From: Megaustenia siamemsis
Lineage: Eukaryota; Mollusca; Gastropoda; Stylommatophora; Ariophantidae
Direction of reading: 5' to 3'
Length of the DNA stretch: 64,000 nucleotides
NCBI GenBank assembly: GCA_032433765.1
Contig: JAVIAB010000102.1
Span: forward strand, 7,813,507-7,877,506
Shown: piece by piece, positions 10,965 through 20,747 of the stretch
Position numbering within the stretch: the stretch's first letter is position 1
Layout of the letters: each line of letters begins with the position of its first letter
Notes under the pieces: model-generated
The model's input: the letters and a program-made list of their open reading frames with translations, nothing else
Told to the model about the DNA's origin: nothing
Database searches by the model: none
Made by a program: the position numbers and the translations under genes

Positions 10965-11226
10965 CGGAGAAAAAAAGTAAAGTGCCCCTGTCACGCCAAG
11001 TGGCGTATAGGGAATATGGTGTTAGTGACCATACATTTTACAGACCTTCTGCACATGATTTTTGGGGTAATGTGGTCGGTATTACGCTCGTGCCGCTTTA
11101 CTTTCTCAGAAAAAAATCCGGTACCCATTAAAGACTGAGTGAACCTGGAAGCCGTCGGTTGGGGTCGAACCCTACCTCTTGTCCTTTGTAGTCCAGTTCA
11201 CTAACCACTGAGCTATCGTGGCTCCC
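10965..11226 (-). mobile_element. tRNA-derived SINE (family 1), minus strand, 11-bp target duplication
   Basis: The reverse-complement head lies at the right (CACTGAGCTATCGTGGCTCC) and the body at the left. The target duplication TAGGTGGTCTA is at 10954-10964 and 11227-11237. Confidence 0.93.
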
Positions 11227-11500
11227 TAGGTGGTCTAGAGCTAAGACCTTAAGTCTCTGGACAGGAGTGTCTCAGGTTCAAACCCCATCACAGGTGTGTG
11301 AATTTTTTTCAGAATTGAATACGTGGTTTTCTCACAGCTTTACCCTCCTCTGGTCTCTGGGTAGTGAGATCCGATGTCTGGTCCTCTTGGCAAATGGTGA
11401 GAAACAGGCACCGGGTGCATTCATGCATGTTAAAGAACCTTTGAGAATTAAAGTAAAAAAAAAAAAAGAGGGCCTGAAATGGTCAGTAGGGCAAAAAAAT
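11227..11500 (+). mobile_element. SINE-like element, B box GGTTCAAACCCC
   Basis: A pol III-like B box (CAGGTTCAAACCCCATC) at ~11273 is followed by a conserved-looking segment (CACCGGGTGCATTCATGC, then ATGTTAAAGAACC) and an A-rich tract at 11453-11468. Only one copy in the window, so the limits are approximate. Confidence 0.5.
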
Positions 11501-11809
11501 GTTGAGTAAGTCTACCCATGTCAATGACGAGTGTGTCAGACCAATAGGTGCAGATATTCCTGCTTTGTTGTAAACTAGTGACACAATGCATGCATGTTCC
11601 TTTTCATAGTCGAGTGTGTGAAGACGAGTGTGTGAAGGCGAGTGTGTGAAGACGAGACCATAAACTGATGCTGGAATGACCCAATCATGTCTTTTCTGTT
11701 GGCATTTGTGGCTATCTCTGGGTTAATGAAAAAAATAGAAATAGAAAAAAAGACTGGTTTGGTTAAAGTTTCATGTGACAAGTCTTCTTCTTCTTCTACC
11801 TTCCAGGTC

Positions 11810-11990
11810 CCTATGGAGCATAGGTCTTCAACAAACACTTTCAGCTCCCTGTGGAGCATAGGTCTTCAACAAACACTTTCAACGACCTGTGGAGCATAGG
11901 TCTTCAACAAACACTTTCAGCTCCCTGTGGAACATAGATCTTCAACAAACACTTTCAGCTCCCTGTGGAGCATAGGTCTTCAGCAAACAC
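11810..11990. repeat. Tandem amplification of the LINE C 3' end, ~40-50 bp unit, about 5 copies
   Basis: GGAGCATAGGTCTTCAACAA occurs five times, spaced 38-50 bp, each preceded by CTCCCTGTG. This is the reverse complement of the LINE C 3' end and runs straight into the LINE C copy at 11965-12705. A shorter run of GTGTGAAGACGAGT repeats lies just before, at 11610-11660. Confidence 0.9.
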
Positions 11991-12705
11991 TTTCCAAGTC
12001 GCTCTGTTTCTTGCCATTCTTTTAAGATCATTCCATGTCTTCCCCATCATCTTCATCTCTGCTTCTATCTGTCTTCTCCAAGAATTCCTTGATCTTCCTC
12101 TTTGTCTTTTCCTCTGGGGATTCCAAAAAAGGGCCTGTTGTGTAATACTCTCAGTTGGCTTCTGCAGTGTGTGTCCTATCCAGTGCCATCGTCTTCGCTG
12201 TATCTCTTTATCCACTGGTATTTGACTGGTACATTTCCATAATTCTTTGTTAGTGAATTTGTCCTGCCATTTCCATCCTTTTATTCTGCGTAAGCATCCA
12301 TTAATGAAAGTCTGTAATCTTCATGATTGTCAATTTTGTTGTTCTTCATGTTTTACAGCCTTATAATAGGACTGACTTAACTTTTGAGTTGAAAATTTTT
12401 ATTTTTGTATTTTACCTAATTTCTTTGGACTTCCATATGTTTCCCAGTGCAACAAAAGCTCCTCTTGCTTTTGGTATCCTTATTTTGGTATCATTTTCTG
12501 TTCCCCCCTCTTTATCTATATTACTACCCAGATATATGTAAGATTGTACATCTAGTAGAGGTATTTCTCCTAATTTTATTTGGTTATTGCTAACTGCATT
12601 AATTTTCATAATGTTGGTCTTATCTCTATTAATTTTTAGTCCTAGCTGTTGTGATCTTTCATCAAGTATGTTCATTTTTATCCTGCATCTGTTGCAGAAT
12701 AATCT
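11965..12705 (-). mobile_element. LINE C copy (reverse transcriptase C-terminal part)
   Basis: The minus strand reads KINRDKTNIMKINAVSNN, then QSYIYLGSNIDKEGG and KARGAFVALGN, the region just after the catalytic YxDD box, and further on RRRWHWIGHTL and WKVFAEDLCSTGS. It is a 5'-truncated, frameshifted pseudogene of a LINE reverse transcriptase. Confidence 0.85.
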
Positions 12706-12709
12706 GATG

Positions 12710-12880
12710 GCCTATTGAGCCGGAACATCATTCTGGTTTGTGTTGTCCACTTGTTACGTGAAGCTTTAACTCTACCATTTTTTTTATATATCTATTTTTT
12801 TCAATTCACCTCACAATTATCTTCACTGCAGCTTCTCATTTTTATGCATTTCTTTGCCATGACCCTATCTCTGGGTTAAT
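12710..12880 (+). mobile_element. Penelope-like 3' end fragment
   Basis: Carries the motif GGCCTATTGAGCCGGAAC, then TTGTGTTGTCCACTTGTTAC and a poly-T/TTCACTGCAGCTTCTC section. The same order follows the GIY-YIG frame at 33.8 kb, which ties this end to a Penelope-like element. Confidence 0.65.
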
Positions 12881-13145
12881 CTGGCCAGCATGAATGTTTT
12901 GTGAACCTTCAGGCACAGAATGCAGAAGGAGGCCAAAGTCTGGTAATCATGATTAAGGAATGCTCCCCACCCCTCGTAAAAAATCTAAAAACTAAACCAT
13001 CACCATCTATAGAAGTAAGCCTGAGTGCTGAAAGGAAAACACCCGGAAAACCTCCATCTAGATTTATGTTTTCAGATTTGCCAGAAGGGGTAGTTGAGGG
13101 TAGAATGTCAGTCATCTATTGCTGAAAACGTCACACCAGTAAATG
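12881..13145. other. Unassigned stretch with an open frame; likely an old repeat
   Basis: The plus frame 12901-13125 is open and includes PSIEVSL. The core CCATCTATAGAAGTAAGCC recurs inverted at ~14405, where the frame also reads PSIEVSL, so this is probably a dispersed repeat with decayed coding sequence, not a host exon. A T homopolymer follows at 13146-13168. Confidence 0.4.
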
Positions 13146-13189
13146 TTTTTTTTTTTTTTTTTTTTTTGTTACTGTTATTGAGTTATTCG

Positions 13190-13470
13190 TGCGTTATCAT
13201 CATCATTGCACTCCAAACATGTCCATAGGTGCTCAGATCCCTTATCCAGTATGCCCAGCAGCGACTGATAACTCCAGCTCTGTGTTGATTGATAAGTCCT
13301 CATATGCTCCCATTAAACCACTCGTTTCTGGATGTAACAATCTTTACTCCTCTGTTTCTTTCATCCGAAGGAGAGACATAGATTTGTCATAGTTGTCGAA
13401 GTCCTGTACCTTTCCCACAACTCTGAGGTCATTAATGACGTCCGCCTGGGTTTTGGACCATGTAACTGAG
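13190..13470 (-). mobile_element. LINE F fragment (RNase H C-terminal end)
   Basis: Matches the LINE F copy at 26.58-26.85 kb (for example GCACTCCAAACATGTCCATA and GTTGATAAGTC). Degraded. Confidence 0.75.
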
Positions 13471-13474
13471 TGAG

Positions 13475-14275
13475 TCTTGACCAAGGAACTTAATGATTTA
13501 GACTTTGCTGATGACATAGCTCTCCTATCACACAGCCATCTACAGATGCAGGATAAAATGAGCATACCTGATGAGAGATCACAACAGCTAGGACTGAAAA
13601 TTAATAGAGATAAGACCAACATTATGAGAATTAATGCAGTTGGCAATAACCAAATAACATTAGGAGAAATACCTCTACTAGACGTACAATCTTACATATA
13701 TCTGGGCAGTAATATAGATAAAGAGTGAGGAACAGAAAATGATACCAAAATAAGGATATCAAAAGCAAGAGGAGCTTTTGTTGCACTGGGAAACATATGG
13801 AAGTCCAAAGAAATTAAATACAAAAATAAAATTTTCAACTCCAATGTTAAGTCAGTCCTATTATATGGCTGTGAAACATGGAGAACAACAAAATTGACAA
13901 TCATGAAGATACAGACTTTCATTAATGGATGCTTACGCAGGATAAAAGGATGGAAATGGCAGGACAAAATCACTAACATAGAATTATGGAAATGTACCAG
14001 TCAAACACCAGTGGATAATGAGATACAGCGAAGATGATGGCGTTGGATAGGGGACACACTGCAGAAGCCAACTGAGAGTATTACACAACAGGCCCTTTTT
14101 TGGAATCCCCAGGGAAAAAGAGAAAGACCAAGAAATTCTTGGAGAAGACAAGTAGAACCAGAGATGAAGATGATGGGGAAGACATGGAATGATCTTAAAA
14201 GAATGGCAAGAAACAGAACGACTTGGAAATTGTTTGTTGAAGACCTATGCTCCACAGGGAGCTGAAAGGTAGAAG
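13475..14275 (+). mobile_element. LINE C copy with the RT catalytic box
   Basis: The frame reads LDFADDIALLSHSHLQ (FADD is the YxDD catalytic box), then LKINRDKTNIMRINAVGNN and QSYIYLGSNIDK. A stop follows at ~13727 and the remainder continues in another frame through WKVLL-type sequence to the conserved 3' end at ~14265. It begins abruptly at the LINE F fragment. Non-functional. Confidence 0.9.
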
Positions 14276-14375
14276 AAGAACTGAGTGAGTCTAGACCATC
14301 CAATGTTTGTTGAAGACCTATGCTCCACAGGGAGCTGAAAGGTAGAAGAAGAACTGAGTGAGTCTAGACCATCCA
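14227..14375. repeat. Two tandem copies (~73 bp) of the LINE C 3' end
   Basis: TTTGTTGAAGACCTATGCTC to GAGTGAGTCTAGACCATCCA is repeated almost exactly, at 14227-14301 and 14302-14374. Confidence 0.9.
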
Positions 14376-14629
14376 CAGCGGATCGCTGACTTTACTTTAC
14401 AGTTCTCAGGCTTACTTCTATAGATGGCATGGCTGAACCATCTACTTTATGGATGAGAGACTCCCTTAAGAAGATCAGATTTCCTCCAGTTGGAAAGCTC
14501 TTTATAAAGTTTCCTATTGTTACATAATTGTTTTTGAAGTCTTTGCTGTTCTATTTGGGTATTCCATTGTTTCATGCTGTATTTAATATCTTTTCTACTG
14601 TTCATCTTTTCACAGAAATATTTCCAAAG
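14376..14629. other. Unassigned stretch
   Basis: The minus strand has short open pieces (MKQWNTQIEQQRLQKQLCNN) that look like decayed LINE coding sequence, but I cannot place the family. The inverted match to 13000 is at ~14395-14425. Confidence 0.35.
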
Positions 14630-15210
14630 ACTGGTATAGATCTCATACATCTCTCCAATACTAGTCTGTCCGAAGACAGGTATAGATCTCATACATTTCA
14701 CTAGGCTAGTCTGTCCAAAGACTGGTATAGATCTCATACATTTCACTCGGCTAGTCTATCCAAAGACTGGTATAGATCTCATACATCTCCCCAGGCTAGT
14801 CTATCCAAAGACTGGTATAGATCTCATACATCTCCCCAGGCTAGTCTATCCAAAGACTGGTATAGATCTCATACATCTCACCAGATTAGTCTACCCAAAG
14901 ACTCATATAGATCTCATACATCTCCCCAGGCTAGTCTATCCAAAGACTGGTATAGATCTCATACATCTCACCAGGTTAGTCTATCCAAAGACTGGTATAG
15001 ATCTCATACATCTCACCAGATTAGTCTACCCAAAGACTCGTATAGATCTCATACATCTCACCAGGTTAGTCTATCCAAATACTGGTATAGATCTCATACA
15101 TCTCCCCAGGATAGTCTGCCCAAAGACTGGTATAGATCTCATACATCTCACCAGGCTACCCTGCTCAAAGACTGGTATAGATCTCATATACATCTCCGGG
15201 CTAATCTGTC
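14630..15210. repeat. 45-bp tandem repeat, about 13 copies
   Basis: Unit CTGGTATAGATCTCATACAT plus CTCCCCAGGCTAGTCTATCCAAAGA split across variants (CTCACCAGATTAGTCTACCC). Each unit has a BglII site (AGATCT). Confidence 0.95.
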
Positions 15211-15329
15211 AAAAAACCTGAGCTGATCTCTACAATATTTTTATTGTAACATGTCATATATTGAGGCAGTAAAAATAGTGTCTCAGTATCTTATTTGCAA
15301 TAGCCACTTTTTTTCCCCCTACATCACCG

Positions 15330-16060
15330 ATTGTGGTGAGATGGTTATGGTTATGGAAGGCCCCAGTATCACTGCAAACGAATTAAAATCCATAATTGCT
15401 CAACCGCCCGTGCCAGTGGAATCATCCGAATTACTAACTCATCTCTCAAACAAAGAAAGGTTGCTGTAGTCCCCATCATAGCAGTCTTAGCACATGCCAA
15501 AAGACAAAAGGCGAAACCGCACAGAAAGTGAACACAGCCAACTGTTCCCTGTCAAACGATATCATCATCATTCATCGTAAACAATTGGAATATTAAAACA
15601 TGATTAAACAGATGAAACACACAGCTCATGGTGTGCACAGAGCACTTAACTCAGTAGCTCCTGCAACCAGCCGGACTTGGAATATGAGGAAACTACAACA
15701 AGGAACACTTTTCATACATGGCCTTCAATGGTTCCTGCCACCATATTGACAGGAAGTTCACGTCCTGAAAATGATGATCGTCATATTTTTTTTTAATGTA
15801 TAGTGCTTGATGATGTTGGACATCATTTTTGACTCCAATTCTGAACATATAAAACACAGTCGTCAGATTATCTCCATTGCACATCAAACAACACACCGTA
15901 AGATTAGCATATGGCCGGTCTAGGGATATGCGATGAGCCATTATGATGACGTAGCACACACAACAATGGCTGCGTCCATAGATTCCCGATTACTCTAGTG
16001 AATGCAGCCTACAACGAACGAAACACAGTGCAAATTCCCTAAAGAGAAAAAAACTTTGGC
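15330..16060 (+). mobile_element. LINE F copy, plus strand
   Basis: Runs from GGTTATGGAAGGCC through the frame CKRIKIHNCSTA, SAHAKR-like and HKAKPHRK sequence, to CCATTATGATGACGTAGC. It is the same order as the minus-strand copies at 20.3-20.7, 28.3-28.8 and 37.0-37.5 kb, but without the LINE A insertion. Many stops. Confidence 0.8.
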
Positions 16061-16189
16061 TGACTTGTTGGAGCAGTCCACATTAATGAGTTGTAACATG
16101 TAAATAACTTGCGTCAAACAATTCCAACGACCAATGTGGTGGGATACAATATGATTCCTGTGGTTCTGTTAGGATACACGGGGACCTCT

Positions 16190-16500
16190 GTAGCCTAGTT
16201 GGTAGAACTACCCTACTGGGTTACCGACGTTGGACAACGTGTGTTTGATTCCTGCTGGAAGCAGTGTGAGTTATACTCATGGTTGGGAAAAAAAATACCC
16301 CCGCCGGTCGACCCAGCCACTGAGATAAATGGGTACCAGGGTAGTACTCTGGGAAGGTAAGGAATGCCACCTCACATCGTGAGTTTTGATGCTTGAAGCA
16401 ACACTATCCAGAAGTCTCTGGACACTTCTGGATAGGCGGCCGAGCACATATGAGTGAAAACTTGCATGCTAAGGCACCAGTTCAAGTCTTGTACTTTACC
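16190..16500 (+). mobile_element. tRNA-derived SINE (family 4)
   Basis: A box (TAGCCTAGTTGGTAGAACT) and B box (GTTTGATTCCTGC), a body with ATAAATGGGTACCAGGGTAG and CACTATCCAGAAGTCTCTGG. A second copy lies on the minus strand at 48.62-48.92 kb and a head fragment at 63.29-63.39 kb. Similar AATRTGRTTCCTGTG sequence on both sides suggests a ~20-bp target duplication. Confidence 0.75.
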
Positions 16501-16880
16501 TTTAGTAGGATATAATGTGGTTCCTGTGCTGCAAAGTGATTTTGAATAGCAAAAATTTTCAGGCACAGAAAGTATAGAATTTCAGCCCTACATTGTCTCT
16601 TGCTCAAAAAGACAGATGGATTGATTGATAAATAGGTAGATAGATGTTTTGATTGTGGTGAGGTATTGAGATTTTGCTTTCAGTTTGCAGTGACCATGAT
16701 GATATTTCTTATCATCCCATTCATTATAAAATAATTTTATTTGTCTATTTTTTTTTTTCACTCATTCTTCATTACCAGACAGGATTTCTTATTCTCCAAA
16801 TGAATGTAAAATAATTTTGTCTAATTTTATTTTATTCCACTTATTGGTTGCTTTCATTTGTCCGATGACTAAAGGAGTAC
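16501..16880. other. No recognised feature
   Basis: AT-rich stretch with T homopolymer and a direct repeat of a TTATTT-type block. No coding signal. Confidence 0.35.
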
Positions 16881-16945
16881 ACTTCGTCATCCCCCCTTAA
16901 AAGAATGTTAAGTTGGTGTGTCTGCATTGTGTTGTGGTTTGAAGT

Positions 16946-17222
16946 CTATCTCTACCTATTGTCCCTTCGAGCTGAAGACGGCACATAGGGCAGAACCACA
17001 ATCTCAAAAACAGAAACCTTTGCGTGCCAAAATGGCACATATTGCAGAGATCGCTGCTTCTAAAATCTATAGCTCTGTTTCCATAACAATACGTTTTACA
17101 ATGACAGCTTGTCAAGTCATCGATCAATCTCCTTAGTCGCCTCTTACGACATGCCTGGAAGGTCACAGTGTCACTATTCTTTACTTCCCTCATAATGAGG
17201 CCCCGGTAATACAAGGGAAAGT
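16946..17222 (-). mobile_element. SINE-like element (family G) nested in an older repeat
   Basis: Flanked by GTTTGAAGT (left) and GTTTGCAGT (right). The flanks join into a sequence (TGTGTTGTGGTTTG then CAGTA) that is uninterrupted at 38.79-38.86 kb, so the insertion limits are shown by an empty site. On the minus strand it has CATGTCGTAAGAGGCGACTA and ends GGTAGAGATAGA. A second copy is at 55.1 kb. Confidence 0.8.
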
Positions 17223-17334
17223 TTACACACGGGTTTGCAGTACAACTGTGATATTGGCACCTTTCAGCCCAACACATCCGACTTTAGCACGATTCTACTT
17301 ATTAATTTGTTTGTTCGAAATATTTGCTTGTTGT

Positions 17335-17770
17335 AATGTTGATGGTCTGACACTGTTGAAGAGATTAGATTGTATTGCTGCATGACCAGAGGGGTCAAGG
17401 CAAAGAAATGCATAAAAATGTGAGACTGCTGTAAAGCTGAATGTGAAGGCAAAAAGAACAAAATAGAGAGAAAAATGGTATGGTTTATGTATGGTATGGT
17501 AAAGCTTTATGTGATTAATGCTCTACAAATTTGAACGACATTCTGGTTCAATAGACCTTCAGCAGGAAGAAACAAACAACACAAAATAAAAAGAATAACT
17601 AATTTTTATTAGTTAGTTATGTACGACTAATTTGATTTACTTACATATCTGTGTGTGTGTGTTGTTTGTTTATACCTGCTGAAGGCCTATTGAGCTGAAA
17701 CGACATTCAAATTTGTGTTGTCCTTTAATCACGTAAGGCTTTAACCATACCTTTTTTTCTGTAAGACAAT
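17335..17770. mobile_element. Penelope-derived palindromic element
   Basis: The left arm (~17400-17580) is the reverse complement of the right arm (~17665-17760): GACCTTCAGCAGG on the left mirrors CCTGCTGAAGGCC on the right, and TATGGTAAAGCTTTATGTGA mirrors TCACGTAAGGCTTTAACCAT. About 85 bp of unique AT/TG-rich sequence separates them. The same layout is seen at 45.3-45.9 and 46.9-47.5 kb. Confidence 0.75.
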
Positions 17771-17794
17771 AGTGGGCATGTAAGAAGACTTATC

Positions 17795-17900
17795 AACCCA
17801 CACAGAACTGGAGTTATCACTCGCTTGACACTGCGTGACTTGCTGGGGAGGGGATCTGAGCATCTATGGACATGTTCGGAGTGCAATGATGATGACCCGC
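17795..17900 (+). mobile_element. LINE F fragment
   Basis: GGGATCTGAGCATCTATGGA and ATGTTCGGAGTGCAATGATG are the LINE F RNase H end in the forward direction. Confidence 0.7.
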
Positions 17901-18284
17901 AAATAACTCAAAGTCACAGGCAATATTTATTTTACTGATTAATTTGGTTCACAAATTGGTTCATGTTTGCTTTTCTGGCCTTTGTTTGTCCTGACCAGAT
18001 CCATCTTTAATATTAATAAGGCCTGTGGACTGAAAGAACTCGCCCAAATTTTGTGACATTTTCAGGTTTACAAGCAATGGCAGTTGAGTTTAAAATGATA
18101 TCAGCCATCTATAGGTCACATTGACATCACAAAAGTTGGGTGATTTCAGGACTTTCCTCTCAGCCCGCAGGCCTAAGTGAAACAATAAGTAGCTGTAGCT
18201 TTGACTTTCATGAAAAAAATTGTTTTTCTCTTTTTCCAAAAATAGCATCGGTATTCATAGTTTGTAAATAAATGTCTAAGGAAA
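17901..18284. other. No recognised feature
   Basis: Contains a possible old inverted repeat (GGCCTGTGGACTGAAAG and CTCAGCCCGCAGGCC), perhaps a decayed DNA transposon. Not callable. Confidence 0.3.
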
Positions 18285-18700
18285 ATACTTGGTATAGCGT
18301 GGAACGAATTCAAAACAAACGAGGAAATTAGAGAAATTGCCAATCAACCACTAATATCTTCAGTAATAAAGAAAAGATGATGGCCAAATGTTGGACATGT
18401 GATGAGAAGAGATAATAACCAAATAGCGAAGCAAGCCCTCATGTGGGGAACAACAGGTAAGAGGAAAAGAAGAAGACCCAGAGAGACACTAAAATTAACA
18501 TTGATGAGAGAGGCAAGAGCAGCAGGAATCGGCTCCCTCAATGAGATAGAGCTGCTTGCACAGAACAGAGACAAATGGCGAGATTTGATAAAATATCTTT
18601 AAAAGAAAACCGCTAGAACGGGAATTCAGATAAGAGAAGGAGTATCTTGGTCTACGCCCTATGGGCCGGCTACGGCTCGAAAGATCAATAGATAGATTCA
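18285..18700 (+). mobile_element. LINE D copy (C-terminal tail and 3' end)
   Basis: Decodes WNEFKTNEEIREIANQPLIS, then GHVMRRDNNQIAKQALMWGT, GKRKRRRPRETL and IGSLNEIELLAQNRDKWRDL, ending in a stop and the CTATGGGCCGGCTACGGCTC 3' end with GATAGATA. The post-RT region of a LINE. 5' truncated. Confidence 0.9.
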
Positions 18701-19220
18701 TAATTTATTTCCAACATTGTAGAGGTGTGTACATTATTTGGGAAACTGAAATAAATCGTTGAAAGTACGTTATGTTATATAATGATCAATTGCATAGATC
18801 TAATTCAAAATCATTCCATAACACTGCAATGGTATACATCCTAAATTAATTTGATGTTATATGTTGCATTTATATGTAAACTAAACTATGTATGAGTCAG
18901 TCTTCAGCGTAAAAAAAAAATGTGTTATGTATATGTTGAGCAATTCTTTTCACCGAATTTATTTTTACAAAAATATTTTATTCTTTTGTTGCCATGAATC
19001 AGTACAAGCATTGTGGCTTCTTGTGGGGCAACAACAAATTCTTCTATTTTACACAGTCTGGACTGCCTTCCCACTCAATTTCATAAATCAGGCTCGTACC
19101 ATTTTTACTAAGTTATCTTTGGTCTGTTTCTCTTTCATCTTCCCCACTGGGTCAGCTGCATGGCAACTCTTGTGATCATTTTTGGATCTCTCTCTCCTTT
19201 TCTTTTTCCTGTCTAAATCA
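18701..19220. other. No recognised feature
   Basis: AT-rich unique sequence. Open frames here are short and have no family resemblance. Confidence 0.35.
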
Positions 19221-19224
19221 AGTA

Positions 19225-19425
19225 CCATGCTTGGGAGCGGGTGGCCAAATTGATAACTTGTCAGGCACCAAACTAGAAGGCTAGTTTGAATCCCAGTAGA
19301 GTCAAAAGTTTTTTTTCTATCGGGGATGTTAAACAAAAACTCAGACCTGAGCACCTCATAGCGACTGCTCAGGACAAGCGACCTTAATTCTCCAGTCCTA
19401 TAAGTCTCCCTCCACCCTTAATGAA
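19225..19425 (+). mobile_element. SINE-like element (family 3)
   Basis: Shares AGGCTAGTTTGAATCCCAGT (B box-like) and the following GTTTTTTTTCTATCGGGG and AAAAACTCAGACC with 63.70-63.85 kb. Only these two copies are seen, so limits are approximate. Confidence 0.6.
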
Positions 19426-19429
19426 GTTG

Positions 19430-19690
19430 TTCTGACTTTCTCAATTCTTCTTGACACATATAAGATACCTGCTTGATCCTATAGTGACCTTCATGAAGTT
19501 GTTTACAATCTTTCTCAATTCCTCATTACACATACAAGAAGCCTGCTTGATCCAATAATGACCTTCATGAAGTTGTTTACAATCTTTCTCAATTCTTCCT
19601 GACACATACAAGATGCCTGCTTGATCCTATAATGACATTCATGAAGTTGTTTACAATCTTTCTCAATTCCTCATTACACATACAAGATAA
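19430..19690. repeat. 74-bp tandem repeat, about 3.5 copies
   Basis: Same unit as the arrays at 20.75 and 28.85 kb: CTTCATGAAGTTGTTTACAA, then a CTCAATTCCTCATTACACAT or CTCAATTCTTCCTGACACAT variant. It abuts the cysteine-rich frame at 19.69 kb. Confidence 0.92.
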
Positions 19691-20245
19691 ACATCATAGG
19701 ATTGTGCTGTTCTGAAACAGCTATGCCATGCTACCCTAGAATTGCCTTTAATGGGATTACTGTGACCACAAACCACTCTCCATGTGTGTGCCACATATTT
19801 ACACCCCAGAAAGAAATACTGAATACAACAACATCATATGCCGTCTGTGATATTAATGACCACAAACCAGGAGCCTCCTGTATGATTGATACAACTGTTG
19901 CACCAAGCACTTTATCAGCAGAGCCAGATCTATGGAATGTTAATCTGACATTGTTCTTGAATGATGTCCAAGTTAATGAGACATCACAATCGTGTGGCGG
20001 CAGCTACAAGAAGGGAGCGGAGAACATCAAGTTCTGCTGCTATAAAGGAGACTTGCCTTGCTATCCCAGAATTGCCTTAAATGGAATCACTGTAGTTGAA
20101 AACTTCTCCTCTTGTGTAAACTACACATTCACATCCAAGAGTGAATCAGTGAAGGTCACAAAATCATATTCTCTCTGTGGTTTTACTAACTATAGGTCAG
20201 GTGGCTTCTGTTGGATTGGAAATGATAACTTACGACCACTGTGTG
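19690..20245 (+). CDS. Cysteine-rich protein fragment: two 110-residue repeats, unknown family
   Basis: I do not recognise this protein. A frame with no stop runs from the edge of the 74-bp array to the LINE F boundary at ~20245. It has two repeats in register at exactly 110 residues: cysteines at frame positions 2, 3, 10, 28, 49, 60 recur at 112, 113, 120, 138, 159, 170 (numbered from 19702). Shared blocks are PCYPRIA-NGITV, FT-K and SY--C----. Asn-X-Ser/Thr sites are frequent and there is no transmembrane segment, so it looks like an extracellular, disulfide-bonded, glycosylated domain of immunoglobulin-like length. The fold is not shown. Repeat 1 lacks its N-terminal half and repeat 2 its end, both cut by flanking repeats. 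No ATG or splice site is evident. It is either an exon of a larger gene or a truncated gene remnant. Confidence 0.6.
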
Positions 20246-20249
20246 TCTA

Positions 20250-20745
20250 TATGTTTGGAATTGGAGTCATCAACGATAGCCTAACATCAAGTGCTACGAC
20301 GATCATCATTTTCGGGAGGACGTGAACTTCCATGGTATATTGTGGATAGGCGGCAGGAACCATTGAAGGCTATGTCTGAAAAGTGTTCCTTCTTGCAGTT
20401 TCCTCATATTCCAAGTCTGGCTTGTTGCAGGAGCTACTGAGTTAAGTGCTCTGTGCACACCGTGAGCTGTGTGTCTCATCTGTTTTGATCCTGTTTCGAT
20501 ATCCCGCTTGTTTACGATGAATGATGATATTGTATGACAGTGAACAGTTGGCTGTGTTCACTTTCTGCGCGGTTTCGCCTTATGTCTTTTGGCGTGTGCT
20601 GAGACTGCTACGATGGTGACTACAGCTACCTTTCTTTGTTTGGGAGATGAGATAGTAATTCGGATGATTCCATTGGCACAGGCGGTTGAGCAATTATGGA
20701 TTTTAATTCGTTTGCAGTGATACCGAGGCCTTCCATAACCAATAA
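20250..20745 (-). mobile_element. LINE F fragment (left boundary of the duplication)
   Basis: The minus strand reads GYGRPRYHCKRIKIHNCSTA and HAKRHKAKPRRK, then a degraded non-coding part. Homologous pieces sit at 28328-28845 and 36955-37470. Confidence 0.85.
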
Positions 20746-20747
20746 TA

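Noticed and set aside
12901..13125. Possible host exon (open frame with GTAAGC at 13013)
   Set aside because: Part of it recurs inverted at ~14405 with the same PSIEVSL reading, so it is more likely an old dispersed repeat.
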